The notes: generated by a model from the sequence alone, not told the origin. 6,817 bases of DNA from Oscillospiraceae bacterium (GCA_902803365.1 CADCPU010000331.1:1-6817); one strand, 5' to 3'; shown: positions 1 through 5,372, counted from the first letter of the stretch. Program-made: numbers and translations.

Positions 1-530
1 GCGGATTTGAGCGACAGCCATACATGCTCGTCGTATTCTACTTCGCCTTCTTCATGATGATGCTCATGTTCGTGATCGTGCTCATCCTCATCATGGTCAT
101 GCTCTTCGTCCTCTTCTTCGCCCTGCATGCCTTCCTTGAGTTCTTCTTCCTTGGCATTGTCGCCCATGACTTCCATGAGGTTGATGACCTTGATATCGGA
201 AGAACCTGCCTGTTCCAGAACATCGTCGACCCACTCGTCAGACTCGCCTCCGACGTAGATGAAGATGTCGCTTGACGTGATCTTCATGATGTCTTCAGCG
301 CTTGGCTGATAGCTGTGAAGGTCGACTCCTTTATCGAGCAGGAGCGTTACTTCGGCATTGTCTTTCTTGTCTCCGAGTATGTTCATTACCCAATCGTATT
401 CAGGGTAGATGGTAGTTACTATATTGAGTTTTTTGTCCGCATCAGATGATGTTGCGGCTTTCGCGTCACACGCGCACAGAGCACCCGCCGCGAGCAAAGC
501 GGCAAGTACGACATTTACGATTTTTTTCAT
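1..530 (-). CDS. znuA: Zinc ABC transporter substrate-binding lipoprotein, partial (C-terminus off the left edge)
   Basis: This is the first 176 residues of a ZnuA/AdcA-type extracellular binding protein, which captures Zn(2+) (possibly Mn(2+)) and delivers it to an ABC permease. The start at 530 follows an AGAGG ribosome site by 6 bases. Residues 1-21 form a lipoprotein signal with lipobox LCAC, so Cys21 would be acylated and the protein anchored outside the membrane. The first lobe shows the family pattern: LNIVTTIYPEYDW at 35-47, His72 in LHSYQPS (expected first metal ligand), and DIFIYVGGESDEWV at 88-101. Residues 138-168 are a Glu/Asp/His-rich loop with nine histidines before His169 in EHVWLSL, the expected second ligand. 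Such loops mark zinc-type members of the family. The gene is third in the minus-strand operon after the Fur-type regulator and a small membrane protein. About half of the protein is missing at the window edge, so the last ligands cannot be checked. Confidence 0.92.
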   Translation of the reverse strand, partial: MKKIVNVVLAALLAAGALCACDAKAATSSDADKKLNIVTTIYPEYDWVMNILGDKKDNAEVTLLLDKGVDLHSYQPSAEDIMKITSSDIFIYVGGESDEWVDDVLEQAGSSDIKVINLMEVMGDNAKEEELKEGMQGEEEDEEHDHDEDEHDHEHEHHHEEGEVEYDEHVWLSLKS

Positions 531-577
531 GATGTACCTCTTTTTGCAGTATTGATTTTTGACAGCAAAAAGTCACA

Positions 578-853
578 TCAATTATTCATCTGTATCCTTA
601 GATCAACCGGAGTGATATGCGGCATGCTCCTCGATGCGCAGACCATGGATGCCGCGATAAAAAGTACAAATATTGACACCGGAACGGCAGCTGATGCGCC
701 TGTCCTGATGTCTTGTGTAAGATTCGCGCAAGCTTCAAGAGCAAGACAGATCTCACAGTCTTCGCCCTCACAATCGTGATGCGCTTCAAAGGCCTCGAAA
801 AACACCGAGAACAATAATATGAATATGATAAGGAATGCGAGGAGTCTTTTCAT
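578..853 (-). CDS. Small membrane protein with an HHDC-x3-DCxxC cysteine/histidine cluster
   Basis: This 91-residue protein has an N-terminal hydrophobic segment (about 2-19), a short polar stretch holding His25, His26, Cys28, Cys33 and Cys36 plus Cys42, and a second hydrophobic segment (about 56-73). The tail ends in VDLRIQMNN. Its ATG overlaps the stop codon of the Fur-type gene in an ATGA arrangement, so the two are probably translationally coupled; AGAGG lies 9 bases upstream. From memory, short proteins with a HxC-GEDC-xxC loop and a similar tail sit beside Fur regulators and zinc transporters in Clostridia, which supports this being a real gene. The loop could bind or sense a metal at the membrane, but this is inference. 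No catalytic motif is visible. It is not a truncated transporter subunit: it is too short and has no ABC-permease signature. Confidence 0.82.
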   Translation of the reverse strand: MKRLLAFLIIFILLFSVFFEAFEAHHDCEGEDCEICLALEACANLTQDIRTGASAAVPVSIFVLFIAASMVCASRSMPHITPVDLRIQMNN

Positions 854-1254
854 GATCTTTTACCTCTGCATTCTTCGCAAAGTCCGTAGAAAACGGTCCT
901 GTGCATATCGATCTCAAAGCCGTGTTCTTCCAGAAGATGCTTTGTGATATCGTCGAGTTCTTCGCACTGAAGATGGATGAGGCTGCCGCATTCCGTGCAG
1001 CGCATATGATGGCAGTTCTCCCTGTGACCGTCGTGCTCTGACAGTTCAAAACATGCAGGGGAGGTGGGGTCGGTAATATACTTTTCGAGCAGACCTTCGC
1101 TCACAAGATCTTCCAGTTTCCTGTATACGGTAGCCTGTCCGACGTTAAGGCTCTTGCATATCTCCGAAGCCGTGAAGTGCCTGCCCGGATTGTTCCTGAA
1201 CAGATCCAGCACCATCTCTTTCTGCTTCGTTTTGTATTTGCCTTTGCCTTCCAC
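850..1254 (-). CDS. Fur-family metal-responsive repressor, probably Zur-like
   Basis: This 134-residue protein is the usual length for Fur/Zur/PerR. Residues about 6-60 are a winged helix, with recognition-helix sequence VGQATVYRKLEDL at 38-50. The C-terminal half is the metal-binding and dimerisation domain, with HHMRCTEC at 82-89 and LCEEC at 125-129; the two CxxC pairs are the structural zinc site of the family. The start codon is GTG at 1254, chosen because GGAGG lies 7 bases upstream and the residues that follow match a normal Fur N-terminus. It is the first gene of the operon with the small membrane protein and the zinc-binding lipoprotein, which makes zinc the likeliest co-repressor. 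Fur-type proteins usually block transcription when metal is plentiful. A matching operator-like dyad overlaps the promoter, so autoregulation is likely. A PerR or Fur role cannot be excluded by sequence alone. Confidence 0.93.
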   Translation of the reverse strand: MEGKGKYKTKQKEMVLDLFRNNPGRHFTASEICKSLNVGQATVYRKLEDLVSEGLLEKYITDPTSPACFELSEHDGHRENCHHMRCTECGSLIHLQCEELDDITKHLLEEHGFEIDMHRTVFYGLCEECRGKRS

Positions 1255-1269
1255 GTGAGAACCTCCAAA

Positions 1270-1286
1270 TTGATAAGCGTTCTCAA
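1270..1286 (-). promoter_or_regulatory. Fur-family operator-like inverted repeat
   Basis: Read on the minus strand, TTGAGAA-CGC-TTATCAA is an inverted repeat with 6 of 7 arm bases matching. Its 15-base core agrees at 11 of 14 arm positions with the generic 7-1-7 Fur box TGATAAT-N-ATTATCA. It starts at the last bases of the -10 box and ends just before the ribosome site of the Fur-family gene, so a bound repressor would block the promoter. The match is by eye. Confidence 0.6.
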
Positions 1287-1313
1287 ATTAGCACATCCGC
1301 ACTTTCGTGTCAA
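1285..1313 (-). promoter_or_regulatory. Sigma-A-type promoter of the zinc-uptake operon
   Basis: On the minus strand, TTGACA (1313-1308) is followed after 17 bases by TAATTT (1290-1285). The -35 box is a perfect consensus and the -10 box has four of six consensus bases. The predicted start of transcription is near 1278, inside the Fur-type dyad and about 24 bases upstream of the GTG start codon. Confidence 0.72.
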
Positions 1314-1315
1314 CA

Positions 1316-1345
1316 ATAAAAAGGTCGCCTCAAAAGAGACGACCT
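1316..1345 (-). terminator. Intrinsic terminator of the prepilin-like gene
   Basis: On the minus strand the transcript would form a 10-bp stem, AGGTCGTCTC with GAGGCGACCT (one G-U pair), around a TTTT loop, followed by TTTTTATT. The plus-strand version has a C-A mismatch and no good U-tract, so it works mainly for the minus strand. It ends almost on the -35 box of the Fur operon, insulating that operon from the pilin-like gene. Confidence 0.85.
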
Positions 1346-1373
1346 AAGGAGAAATGAACATTTTTTGTGGATC

Positions 1374-1574
1374 TTACAAGTGTGAATTAATGTCCCCCAA
1401 CACATTCCTTGTATCATCCAGATGCTGATTAAGTACCGATGTAGCTTTTTTAGCCGAATCGATGACACCTGCTACATTGATCAAAATGACCACAGCAAGT
1501 ATCAAAATGATGGCAATAACCAGTACCATCTCAACAAGAGTAAATCCTGCTTTTGTCTTACTAACCTTTCTCAT
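1374..1574 (-). CDS. Very short type IV prepilin-like protein
   Basis: This 66-residue protein carries a classic class III prepilin signal. A basic leader, MRKVSKTKAG, is followed by FTLVEMVL, so prepilin peptidase would cut after Gly10 and leave Phe+1 and Glu+5. A hydrophobic helix covers residues about 14-36 and an amphipathic stretch the remaining 30. There is no room for the globular beta-domain of ordinary pilins: the mature form would be only 56 residues. The ATG at 1574 is preferred because GGGGGG lies a few bases upstream; a TTG at 1592 would add MLGGLC but uses the ribosome site as coding sequence. No pilus ATPase, platform protein or peptidase is nearby, so this is an orphan here. 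It may be a minor pseudopilin assembled by machinery elsewhere. Truncation is less likely, since a terminator follows directly and no further pilin sequence is seen after the stop. Confidence 0.8.
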   Translation of the reverse strand: MRKVSKTKAGFTLVEMVLVIAIILILAVVILINVAGVIDSAKKATSVLNQHLDDTRNVLGDINSHL

Positions 1575-1609
1575 ACAAAGCCCCCCAAGCAAACAACGTA
1601 AAGCACAGA

Positions 1610-1638
1610 ATTATACTCACAAATATCAAACAACTATC
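1610..1638 (-). promoter_or_regulatory. Possible promoter of the prepilin-like gene
   Basis: A perfect TATAAT box lies on the minus strand at 1615-1610, about 36 bases upstream of the ATG. The base 17 upstream begins only a poor -35 match (GATAGT), so strength would depend on the -10 box or on an activator. Confidence 0.4.
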
Positions 1639-1726
1639 ATGGTTTGAGCATAACATTTTGTGGCGAGAATGTGAACTGAAAGTGGCAGAATTTTGTGAAC
1701 AAACTGTAAAAATAAAATAAAATTTC

Positions 1727-1755
1727 CTGCTTTTTAGGGAAAATATCTCTATAAT
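1727..1755 (+). promoter_or_regulatory. Promoter of the response regulator gene, giving a probable leaderless mRNA
   Basis: A perfect TATAAT lies at 1750-1755. The -35 position (CTGCTT, 1727-1732) is weak. Transcription should begin at about 1761-1763, and the ATG is at 1763. An imperfect dyad (AATTTCC at 1721-1727 and GGAAAAT at 1738-1744) flanks the -35 region and could be a control site, but this is weak. The wider gap 1575-1762 holds this promoter and the divergent pilin promoter, plus two copies of ATTTTGTG (1655 and 1690). Confidence 0.6.
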
Positions 1756-1762
1756 GCTAGGT

Positions 1763-2452
1763 ATGAGTAACAAAATCGTAATATGTGAAGATGATAAGGA
1801 AATACGTGAGCTGCTGGTGACATTTCTGACCGATCTCGGGTATGAATGTCTGGCCTGTGACAACGGCATAAAAGGATACAACACGATCATGACCATCAAG
1901 GACATCGATCTTGTTATCCTCGATCTTATGTTGCCCTTTAAGAGCGGCGATTCCATCCTTCACGACGTGCGAGAGGTGAGCTCCGTTCCTGTAATAGTCG
2001 TCTCAGCAAAAGATACGGTCAGGACGAAGATCGAACTCATAAAGCTCGGTGCAGATGACTATATCACCAAGCCGTTCGATCTTGACGAACTTGCGGTGAG
2101 GATAGAGGCTGTCTTAAGAAGATCCGGCAAGCAGAATGCTCCCGCTGAACCCAAGCTCCTAACTTTTAAGAATCTTACGATCAATAAGGAATCGATGGAA
2201 GTTACCGTTTCAGGCAAGGTATTGAGCTTTGCTCTCAAAGAATATGCGATCCTTGAACTCCTGCTCGAGAATCCCGACAGGCTCTTTTCGAAAGCTGATA
2301 TATATGAGCGCGTTTGGAAAGAGAGATATCTTGAAGACGATAATATAATGAAAGTTCATATGAGTAATATAAGGAGCAAGCTTAAGGAAGCAGATCCCGA
2401 CAACAAGTATATAGAGACTGTCTGGGGCATGGGCTACAGACTCCAGAAGTGA
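1763..2452 (+). CDS. OmpR/PhoB-family response regulator
   Basis: This 229-residue protein has a receiver domain (about 3-120) and a winged-helix DNA-binding domain (about 131-229), the normal length and order for the OmpR family. Receiver residues are complete: acidic pocket Glu9/Asp10/Asp11, phosphorylation site Asp54 in LDLMLP, Ser81 switch residue, Tyr100, and Lys103 in TKPF. The C-terminal domain shows SFALKEYAILELL, the helix region around DNIMKVHMSNIRSKL, and the closing WGMGYRL. It probably takes phosphate from the histidine kinase at 4208 and activates the transporter operon through the repeats just after its stop codon. The ATG at 1763 is chosen because MSNKIVICEDD is a normal start for the family. 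An in-frame ATG at 1754 lies inside the -10 box. Neither start has a properly spaced ribosome site. It is transcribed apart from its kinase, though read-through into the next operon is possible because no terminator is seen between them. Confidence 0.95.
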   Translation: MSNKIVICEDDKEIRELLVTFLTDLGYECLACDNGIKGYNTIMTIKDIDLVILDLMLPFKSGDSILHDVREVSSVPVIVVSAKDTVRTKIELIKLGADDYITKPFDLDELAVRIEAVLRRSGKQNAPAEPKLLTFKNLTINKESMEVTVSGKVLSFALKEYAILELLLENPDRLFSKADIYERVWKERYLEDDNIMKVHMSNIRSKLKEADPDNKYIETVWGMGYRLQK

Positions 2453-2493
2453 TTTAACCTTTATTTAACCTTTGGTTTTACCGTGGTTTAACC
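2453..2493 (+). promoter_or_regulatory. Four tandem TTTAACC repeats, probable response-regulator binding array
   Basis: TTTAACC occurs at 2453, 2464 and 2487, with a one-mismatch copy TTTTACC at 2476. Steps are 11, 12 and 11 bases, about one helical turn, so all four half-sites lie on one face of the DNA. Three copies extend to TTTAACCTTT. OmpR/PhoB-family proteins bind such direct repeats, one dimer per pair, so two dimers would fit. The last copy ends 9 bases before a TACAAT box that has no proper -35 element, as at promoters where the activator replaces -35 contacts. The regulator encoded immediately upstream is the obvious ligand, but that is inference. Confidence 0.72.
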
Positions 2494-2502
2494 TTTGCTA
2501 TG

Positions 2503-2508
2503 TACAAT
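2503..2508 (+). promoter_or_regulatory. -10 box of the ABC transporter/kinase operon
   Basis: TACAAT at 2503-2508 has five of six consensus bases. The base 17 upstream begins ACCGTG, which is no -35 box, so the promoter should be weak without an activator bound at the repeats just upstream. Transcription would begin near 2515, leaving a short leader that contains AAAGGAG (2523-2529), 9 bases before the ATG. Confidence 0.62.
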
Positions 2509-2538
2509 GAGACCATAGATGCAAAGGAGTAAAAGACT

Positions 2539-3450
2539 ATGAGTGAAACAATTATTCAGATCGAAGGCCTTAACAAGTCATACGGCAAGGCCAAGGTCCT
2601 GAACGATTTCAAGCTTCGCGTTGAGCGCGGCAAGATATGCGGACTTATCGGACCGAACGGTGCAGGTAAGACGACAGTCATGAAGATCATGGCAGGACTT
2701 ACAAGTCAGGATTCGGGAGTCGTCGAGTATTTCGGCAAGAGAAAGAATACATCGAGCATGAGACGTCTTGGCTTTATGATCGAAAATCCGATGGTGGACA
2801 TCAACATGACAGCCGAACAGAATATGGCCTATATCATGAGACTTAAGGGAGTAGTAGATAAGGATAAGATCTCCGAACTTTTGAAGTTCGTCGGGCTTGG
2901 AGAAACGGGCAAGAAAAAGGTTAAGGCTTTTTCTCTCGGAATGCGTCAGCGCCTGGGTATCGCGATGGCGTTGATGTCAGATCCGGAGATCTTGGTCCTC
3001 GATGAACCTGTTAACGGACTTGATCCTGAAGGTATGGTCGAAGTCCGAATGATCCTCAAAAGACTTGCAAGAGAAAAGAACGTAACGATCCTCATCTCGA
3101 GCCACCTTCTCGCAGAACTTTCCGAGATGTGCGACGAGTATTCGATCATTAATCACGGCACGCTCGTTGAGCACATCACAGCTGATGAGCTCAAGATCAA
3201 ATGCGAGCATCATATCTCTATCAGGACCGACAACATCGAGCAGTCATGTGCTGCTCTCGAAGAAAAGCTCGGTATCAAAAACTACAAGGTATTCCGTAAC
3301 GAAGAGATCCATGTGTTCGAGCGTATCGATGAACTTGCAGCAATCTCAAAGACACTGACCGATTCGGGATTCACGATCCTTAAGTTTGTCTGCGAAGGTG
3401 CAAGCCTTGAAGAATATTATCTGTCGAAAGTAGGTGGTAAGAATGCTTAA
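2539..3450 (+). CDS. BcrA-type ABC transporter ATP-binding protein
   Basis: This 303-residue cytoplasmic ATPase would power the membrane protein encoded next. Motifs appear in order: Walker A GPNGAGKTT (38-46), signature SLGMRQRLG (132-140), Walker B ILVLDEP (151-157), D-loop NGLDPEG (159-165) and H-loop His189 in SSHLL. Where most ABC ATPases have a Q-loop glutamine, this one has Glu82 in GFMIENP. The same Glu substitution is known in the BcrA and lantibiotic-immunity (LanF) groups, which export or remove membrane-active peptides. Residues after about 215 form the extra C-terminal region usual in this subfamily. The stop codon overlaps the permease start, so production of the two is coupled. 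Peptide-antibiotic resistance is the best guess for function, but the substrate cannot be read from the sequence. Confidence 0.94.
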   Translation: MSETIIQIEGLNKSYGKAKVLNDFKLRVERGKICGLIGPNGAGKTTVMKIMAGLTSQDSGVVEYFGKRKNTSSMRRLGFMIENPMVDINMTAEQNMAYIMRLKGVVDKDKISELLKFVGLGETGKKKVKAFSLGMRQRLGIAMALMSDPEILVLDEPVNGLDPEGMVEVRMILKRLAREKNVTILISSHLLAELSEMCDEYSIINHGTLVEHITADELKIKCEHHISIRTDNIEQSCAALEEKLGIKNYKVFRNEEIHVFERIDELAAISKTLTDSGFTILKFVCEGASLEEYYLSKVGGKNA

Positions 3451-4183
3451 TATGATCCGTGCGGAACTCTACCGCTTAAGGCACTGTGGAATATTCCTCC
3501 TGCTTATCGTCATAGCATCCGTTGTAATGAGCTTAGGCATGTATGCTATCATGAGCTACCCCAAATTCGATGCGCTGGATCTTGCTGCTGCATCCGATAT
3601 CATGGGTCAGACTCCTTGGCTTTTGGCTCTCTGTGTAGTTGCAACGATCATGGGAATTTATATCGGTACATCCTACAATAACAGGATGTCTTACTACGAG
3701 ATCATGAACGGATATTCACCATTGAAGATCATCATCTCCAAAGTGATCAGCATAGGAGGCAGCGTCTCTTTCATAGCTGTCTTTCCGTCAGCTTTATTGA
3801 TGTTCTTCCTCTGGATGAGCAACGGTTCCGGTACGATCGATAATGTCGCGAGATATTTCATAATGCTCGTCCTCACATTCGTCAATGCGATCGTTGTCAG
3901 CGTGCTTTATGCAATGCTCTCGAGAAACATCGCTCTCGCTTCATTTGTCGCATACATAAGACTTGCGATAGTCGATATGCTTCCGATAGTTTTGGCAGCA
4001 TCTTTGAAGCCTGAACTCATGGAAGGTAAGTGGGCATACATTCCGATCACGGGACGTCTGATGAGGATGACTATGGTAGATTCATGGGAACCTGTTAAGA
4101 CATCACTTGTTGCCATGCTGGTCGAGTGTATTATAGTCTCCGTTTTGGTATACTTGGTATATAAGAAAAAGAGATTCAAGTAA
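3443..4183 (+). CDS. ABC-2-type transporter permease
   Basis: This 246-residue integral membrane protein has six hydrophobic segments at about 17-37, 58-78, 104-125, 139-160, 165-187 and 221-240, with a basic end (KKKRFK). The cytoplasmic stretch between helices 2 and 3, around MSYYEIMNGYSPLKIIISKV, resembles the ATPase-contacting region of BcrB/LanE-type permeases. There is no large extracellular domain, unlike BceB. The ATG at 3443 overlaps the ATPase gene by 8 bases and follows AGGTGG; a GTG at 3434 and an ATG at 3452 are other possible starts. It should dimerise and pair with the ATPase just upstream. Lantibiotic-immunity transporters often have two different permeases; only one is present here, so the active complex may be a homodimer. 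Family assignment rests on topology and context because these permeases vary greatly. Confidence 0.9.
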   Translation: MLNMIRAELYRLRHCGIFLLLIVIASVVMSLGMYAIMSYPKFDALDLAAASDIMGQTPWLLALCVVATIMGIYIGTSYNNRMSYYEIMNGYSPLKIIISKVISIGGSVSFIAVFPSALLMFFLWMSNGSGTIDNVARYFIMLVLTFVNAIVVSVLYAMLSRNIALASFVAYIRLAIVDMLPIVLAASLKPELMEGKWAYIPITGRLMRMTMVDSWEPVKTSLVAMLVECIIVSVLVYLVYKKKRFK

Positions 4184-4207
4184 GAACTTAAAGGAGGGCA
4201 CTTCAAT

Positions 4208-5098
4208 ATGAGATATGTTTGTTTCATCATTGGAGCCGCCCTCCTTATTTTTTTCGTCCTGATAACGATCAGATATTTCCTGGTAAAAAAACAGATCAGA
4301 CTCTTTACCGCGAAGATCAAAGAGAAGACTTCAACTGACAGCAGGGAAACGCTCAAGATATTTATCAGCGACAATGATTTAAGTGAGCTTGCCGATGCTG
4401 TCAACAAGCAGTTCAAAAAGCAGGATGATTTTTACGCATCCTATCTTCGCGACAAAGAGAAGACCGACTATATGGTCTCGGGTATCTCGCACGACTTCAG
4501 GACACCTCTTACGTCATCGATCGGATACCTTCAGCTCCTCAAGAAAAGCGGCGAGATCAAGGACCCTAAGAATACCGAATATCTTGATACAGTTATCGAG
4601 AAGAATAAGTACATGAAAAAACTCTCCGATGACTTTTTCGATATCGCGAAAATGGGTGTCGAAAACAACAAGGAAAGAGAACTTGTCGACTGCAATATCT
4701 CGGGTCTTCTCGAGACATCTCTCCTCCAGTTTTACGATCGCATCGAATCCAAGAATATGGAGCTTACTGCAGACATCCAAAAGGACATAATACTCAAGAC
4801 AGATGAGCATGACATGACGCGTATATTCGATAACCTTCTTTCGAATTCGATCAAATACGGAATGTCAAAACTCAAGGTCAGGTTAAGACCCGATCATCTT
4901 GAAGTTATAAATGACATGCAGGATAAAGATCTTGATGTCATGAGAGTGTTTGAACCATTCTACAGGAGCGACTCAAGGAGCAACGAAGGATCGGGTCTGG
5001 GACTATATATCGTTAAGTGTCTTTGTGACGATATGGGCTACAGCATAAACGTTGATAAAGTGGAAGGATTTATCTGCTTCAGACTTTCATTCAATTAA
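4208..5098 (+). CDS. Sensor histidine kinase with a single membrane helix and no extracellular domain
   Basis: This 296-residue kinase should phosphorylate the OmpR-type regulator encoded upstream. One hydrophobic helix (about 4-26) begins almost at the N-terminus, so nearly nothing lies outside the cell. Residues 27-85 are a charged linker. The H-box SHDFRTPLTSSIGYL has phospho-acceptor His95. The N-box FDNLLSNSIKYG at 207-218 has Asn209 and Asn213, and the G2 box EGSGLGLYIVK is at 260-270. The G1 region, VINDMQDKD at 233-241, is short and lacks the usual DxGxG, while the F-box FEPFYR (248-253) is clear. A shortened G1 is common in kinases of peptide-antibiotic loci. AAGGAGG lies 10 bases before the ATG, and 24 bases separate it from the permease gene, so it is the third gene of the operon. 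With so little sensor, it may detect signals within the membrane or through the transporter. Confidence 0.94.
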   Translation: MRYVCFIIGAALLIFFVLITIRYFLVKKQIRLFTAKIKEKTSTDSRETLKIFISDNDLSELADAVNKQFKKQDDFYASYLRDKEKTDYMVSGISHDFRTPLTSSIGYLQLLKKSGEIKDPKNTEYLDTVIEKNKYMKKLSDDFFDIAKMGVENNKERELVDCNISGLLETSLLQFYDRIESKNMELTADIQKDIILKTDEHDMTRIFDNLLSNSIKYGMSKLKVRLRPDHLEVINDMQDKDLDVMRVFEPFYRSDSRSNEGSGLGLYIVKCLCDDMGYSINVDKVEGFICFRLSFN

Positions 5099-5105
5099 CT
5101 GTTTC

Positions 5106-5135
5106 TTTACATCAGATATGTATCGACTTTATATA
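5106..5135 (+). promoter_or_regulatory. Possible weak promoter ahead of the small hydrophobic ORF
   Basis: TTTACA (5106-5111) and TATATA (5130-5135) are 18 bases apart. Transcription would begin near 5142, inside the left arm of the inverted repeat that follows. Transcripts from here would therefore carry only part of that arm, whereas read-through from the kinase operon would carry all of it. No terminator is seen after the kinase gene. Confidence 0.35.
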
Positions 5136-5173
5136 CTCCGTGTAAGATGAAATTAACTATAAAATACACGGAG
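5136..5173 (+). promoter_or_regulatory. Inverted repeat whose right arm contains the ribosome binding site
   Basis: CTCCGTGTA (5136-5144) and TACACGGAG (5165-5173) form a perfect 9-bp inverted repeat around a 20-base AT-rich loop. The right arm runs into GGAGGTGATC (5170-5179), a 10-base perfect complement of the end of Bacillus-type 16S rRNA, so this is an exceptionally strong ribosome site. In RNA the left arm CTCC would pair with it and could mask it. No U-tract follows, so it is not a terminator. It could instead be a DNA operator. Confidence 0.55.
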
Positions 5174-5183
5174 GTGATCATGT

Positions 5184-5372
5184 ATGAAATTAATGTCGTC
5201 GATGCTCAGATTGGTAATGATCACACTCAGTTTTTGCGGCGTTGTCGCGGGTACTATCGTAGGCAGTTTTATAGTGATAATGATCTCTTCTGTCGTGTTC
5301 CTTACAACGCTTTCTTTTATCCTGTTGGCACTTGATAAAACGATGAATGCAAAAGCGCATTGTGATATTTAA
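5184..5372 (+). CDS. Small hydrophobic protein of unknown function
   Basis: This 62-residue protein is not recognised. After a short basic start (Arg9) it has about 40 hydrophobic residues (10-49), enough for two membrane helices joined by a tight turn, then a polar tail DKTMNAKAHCDI. Gene status is supported by a GGAGGTGATC ribosome site 9 bases upstream of the ATG (counted from GGAGG) and by the membrane-like composition. A second ATG at 5180, 5 bases from GGAGG and in another frame, opens a 51-residue reading frame with no membrane character; the hydrophobic frame is preferred. The gene starts 85 bases after the kinase stop with no terminator between, so it may be the last gene of the transporter operon. 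A membrane accessory or small immunity protein would fit that position, but this is speculation. Confidence 0.55.
   Translation: MKLMSSMLRLVMITLSFCGVVAGTIVGSFIVIMISSVVFLTTLSFILLALDKTMNAKAHCDI

Noticed and set aside
24..275. Plus-strand 83-residue ORF rich in Phe, Met and Leu
   Set aside because: It is the antisense of the His/Glu/Asp-rich loop and first lobe of the zinc-binding lipoprotein; GAA/GAG/CAT codons read backwards give Phe, Leu and Met. It has no ribosome site.
531..577. Possible hairpin (TTTTTG/CAAAAA) between the small membrane protein and the zinc-binding lipoprotein genes
   Set aside because: The stem is only 6 AT-rich pairs with a bulge and no following T-run; it is too weak to call as a terminator or processing site.
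1561..1956. Minus-strand 131-residue ORF across the divergent promoter region
   Set aside because: It runs antisense to the receiver domain and through both promoters, and lacks a recognisable domain or ribosome site.
3907..4416. Minus-strand 169-residue ORF
   Set aside because: It is a shadow of the permease C-terminus and kinase N-terminus, spanning two well-supported genes on the other strand.
5147..5335. 62-residue ORF starting at 5147 in the frame overlapping the small hydrophobic ORF
   Set aside because: No ribosome site precedes 5147, it starts inside the inverted-repeat loop, and its composition is irregular. The start at 5180 in this frame remains possible and is listed as a finding.
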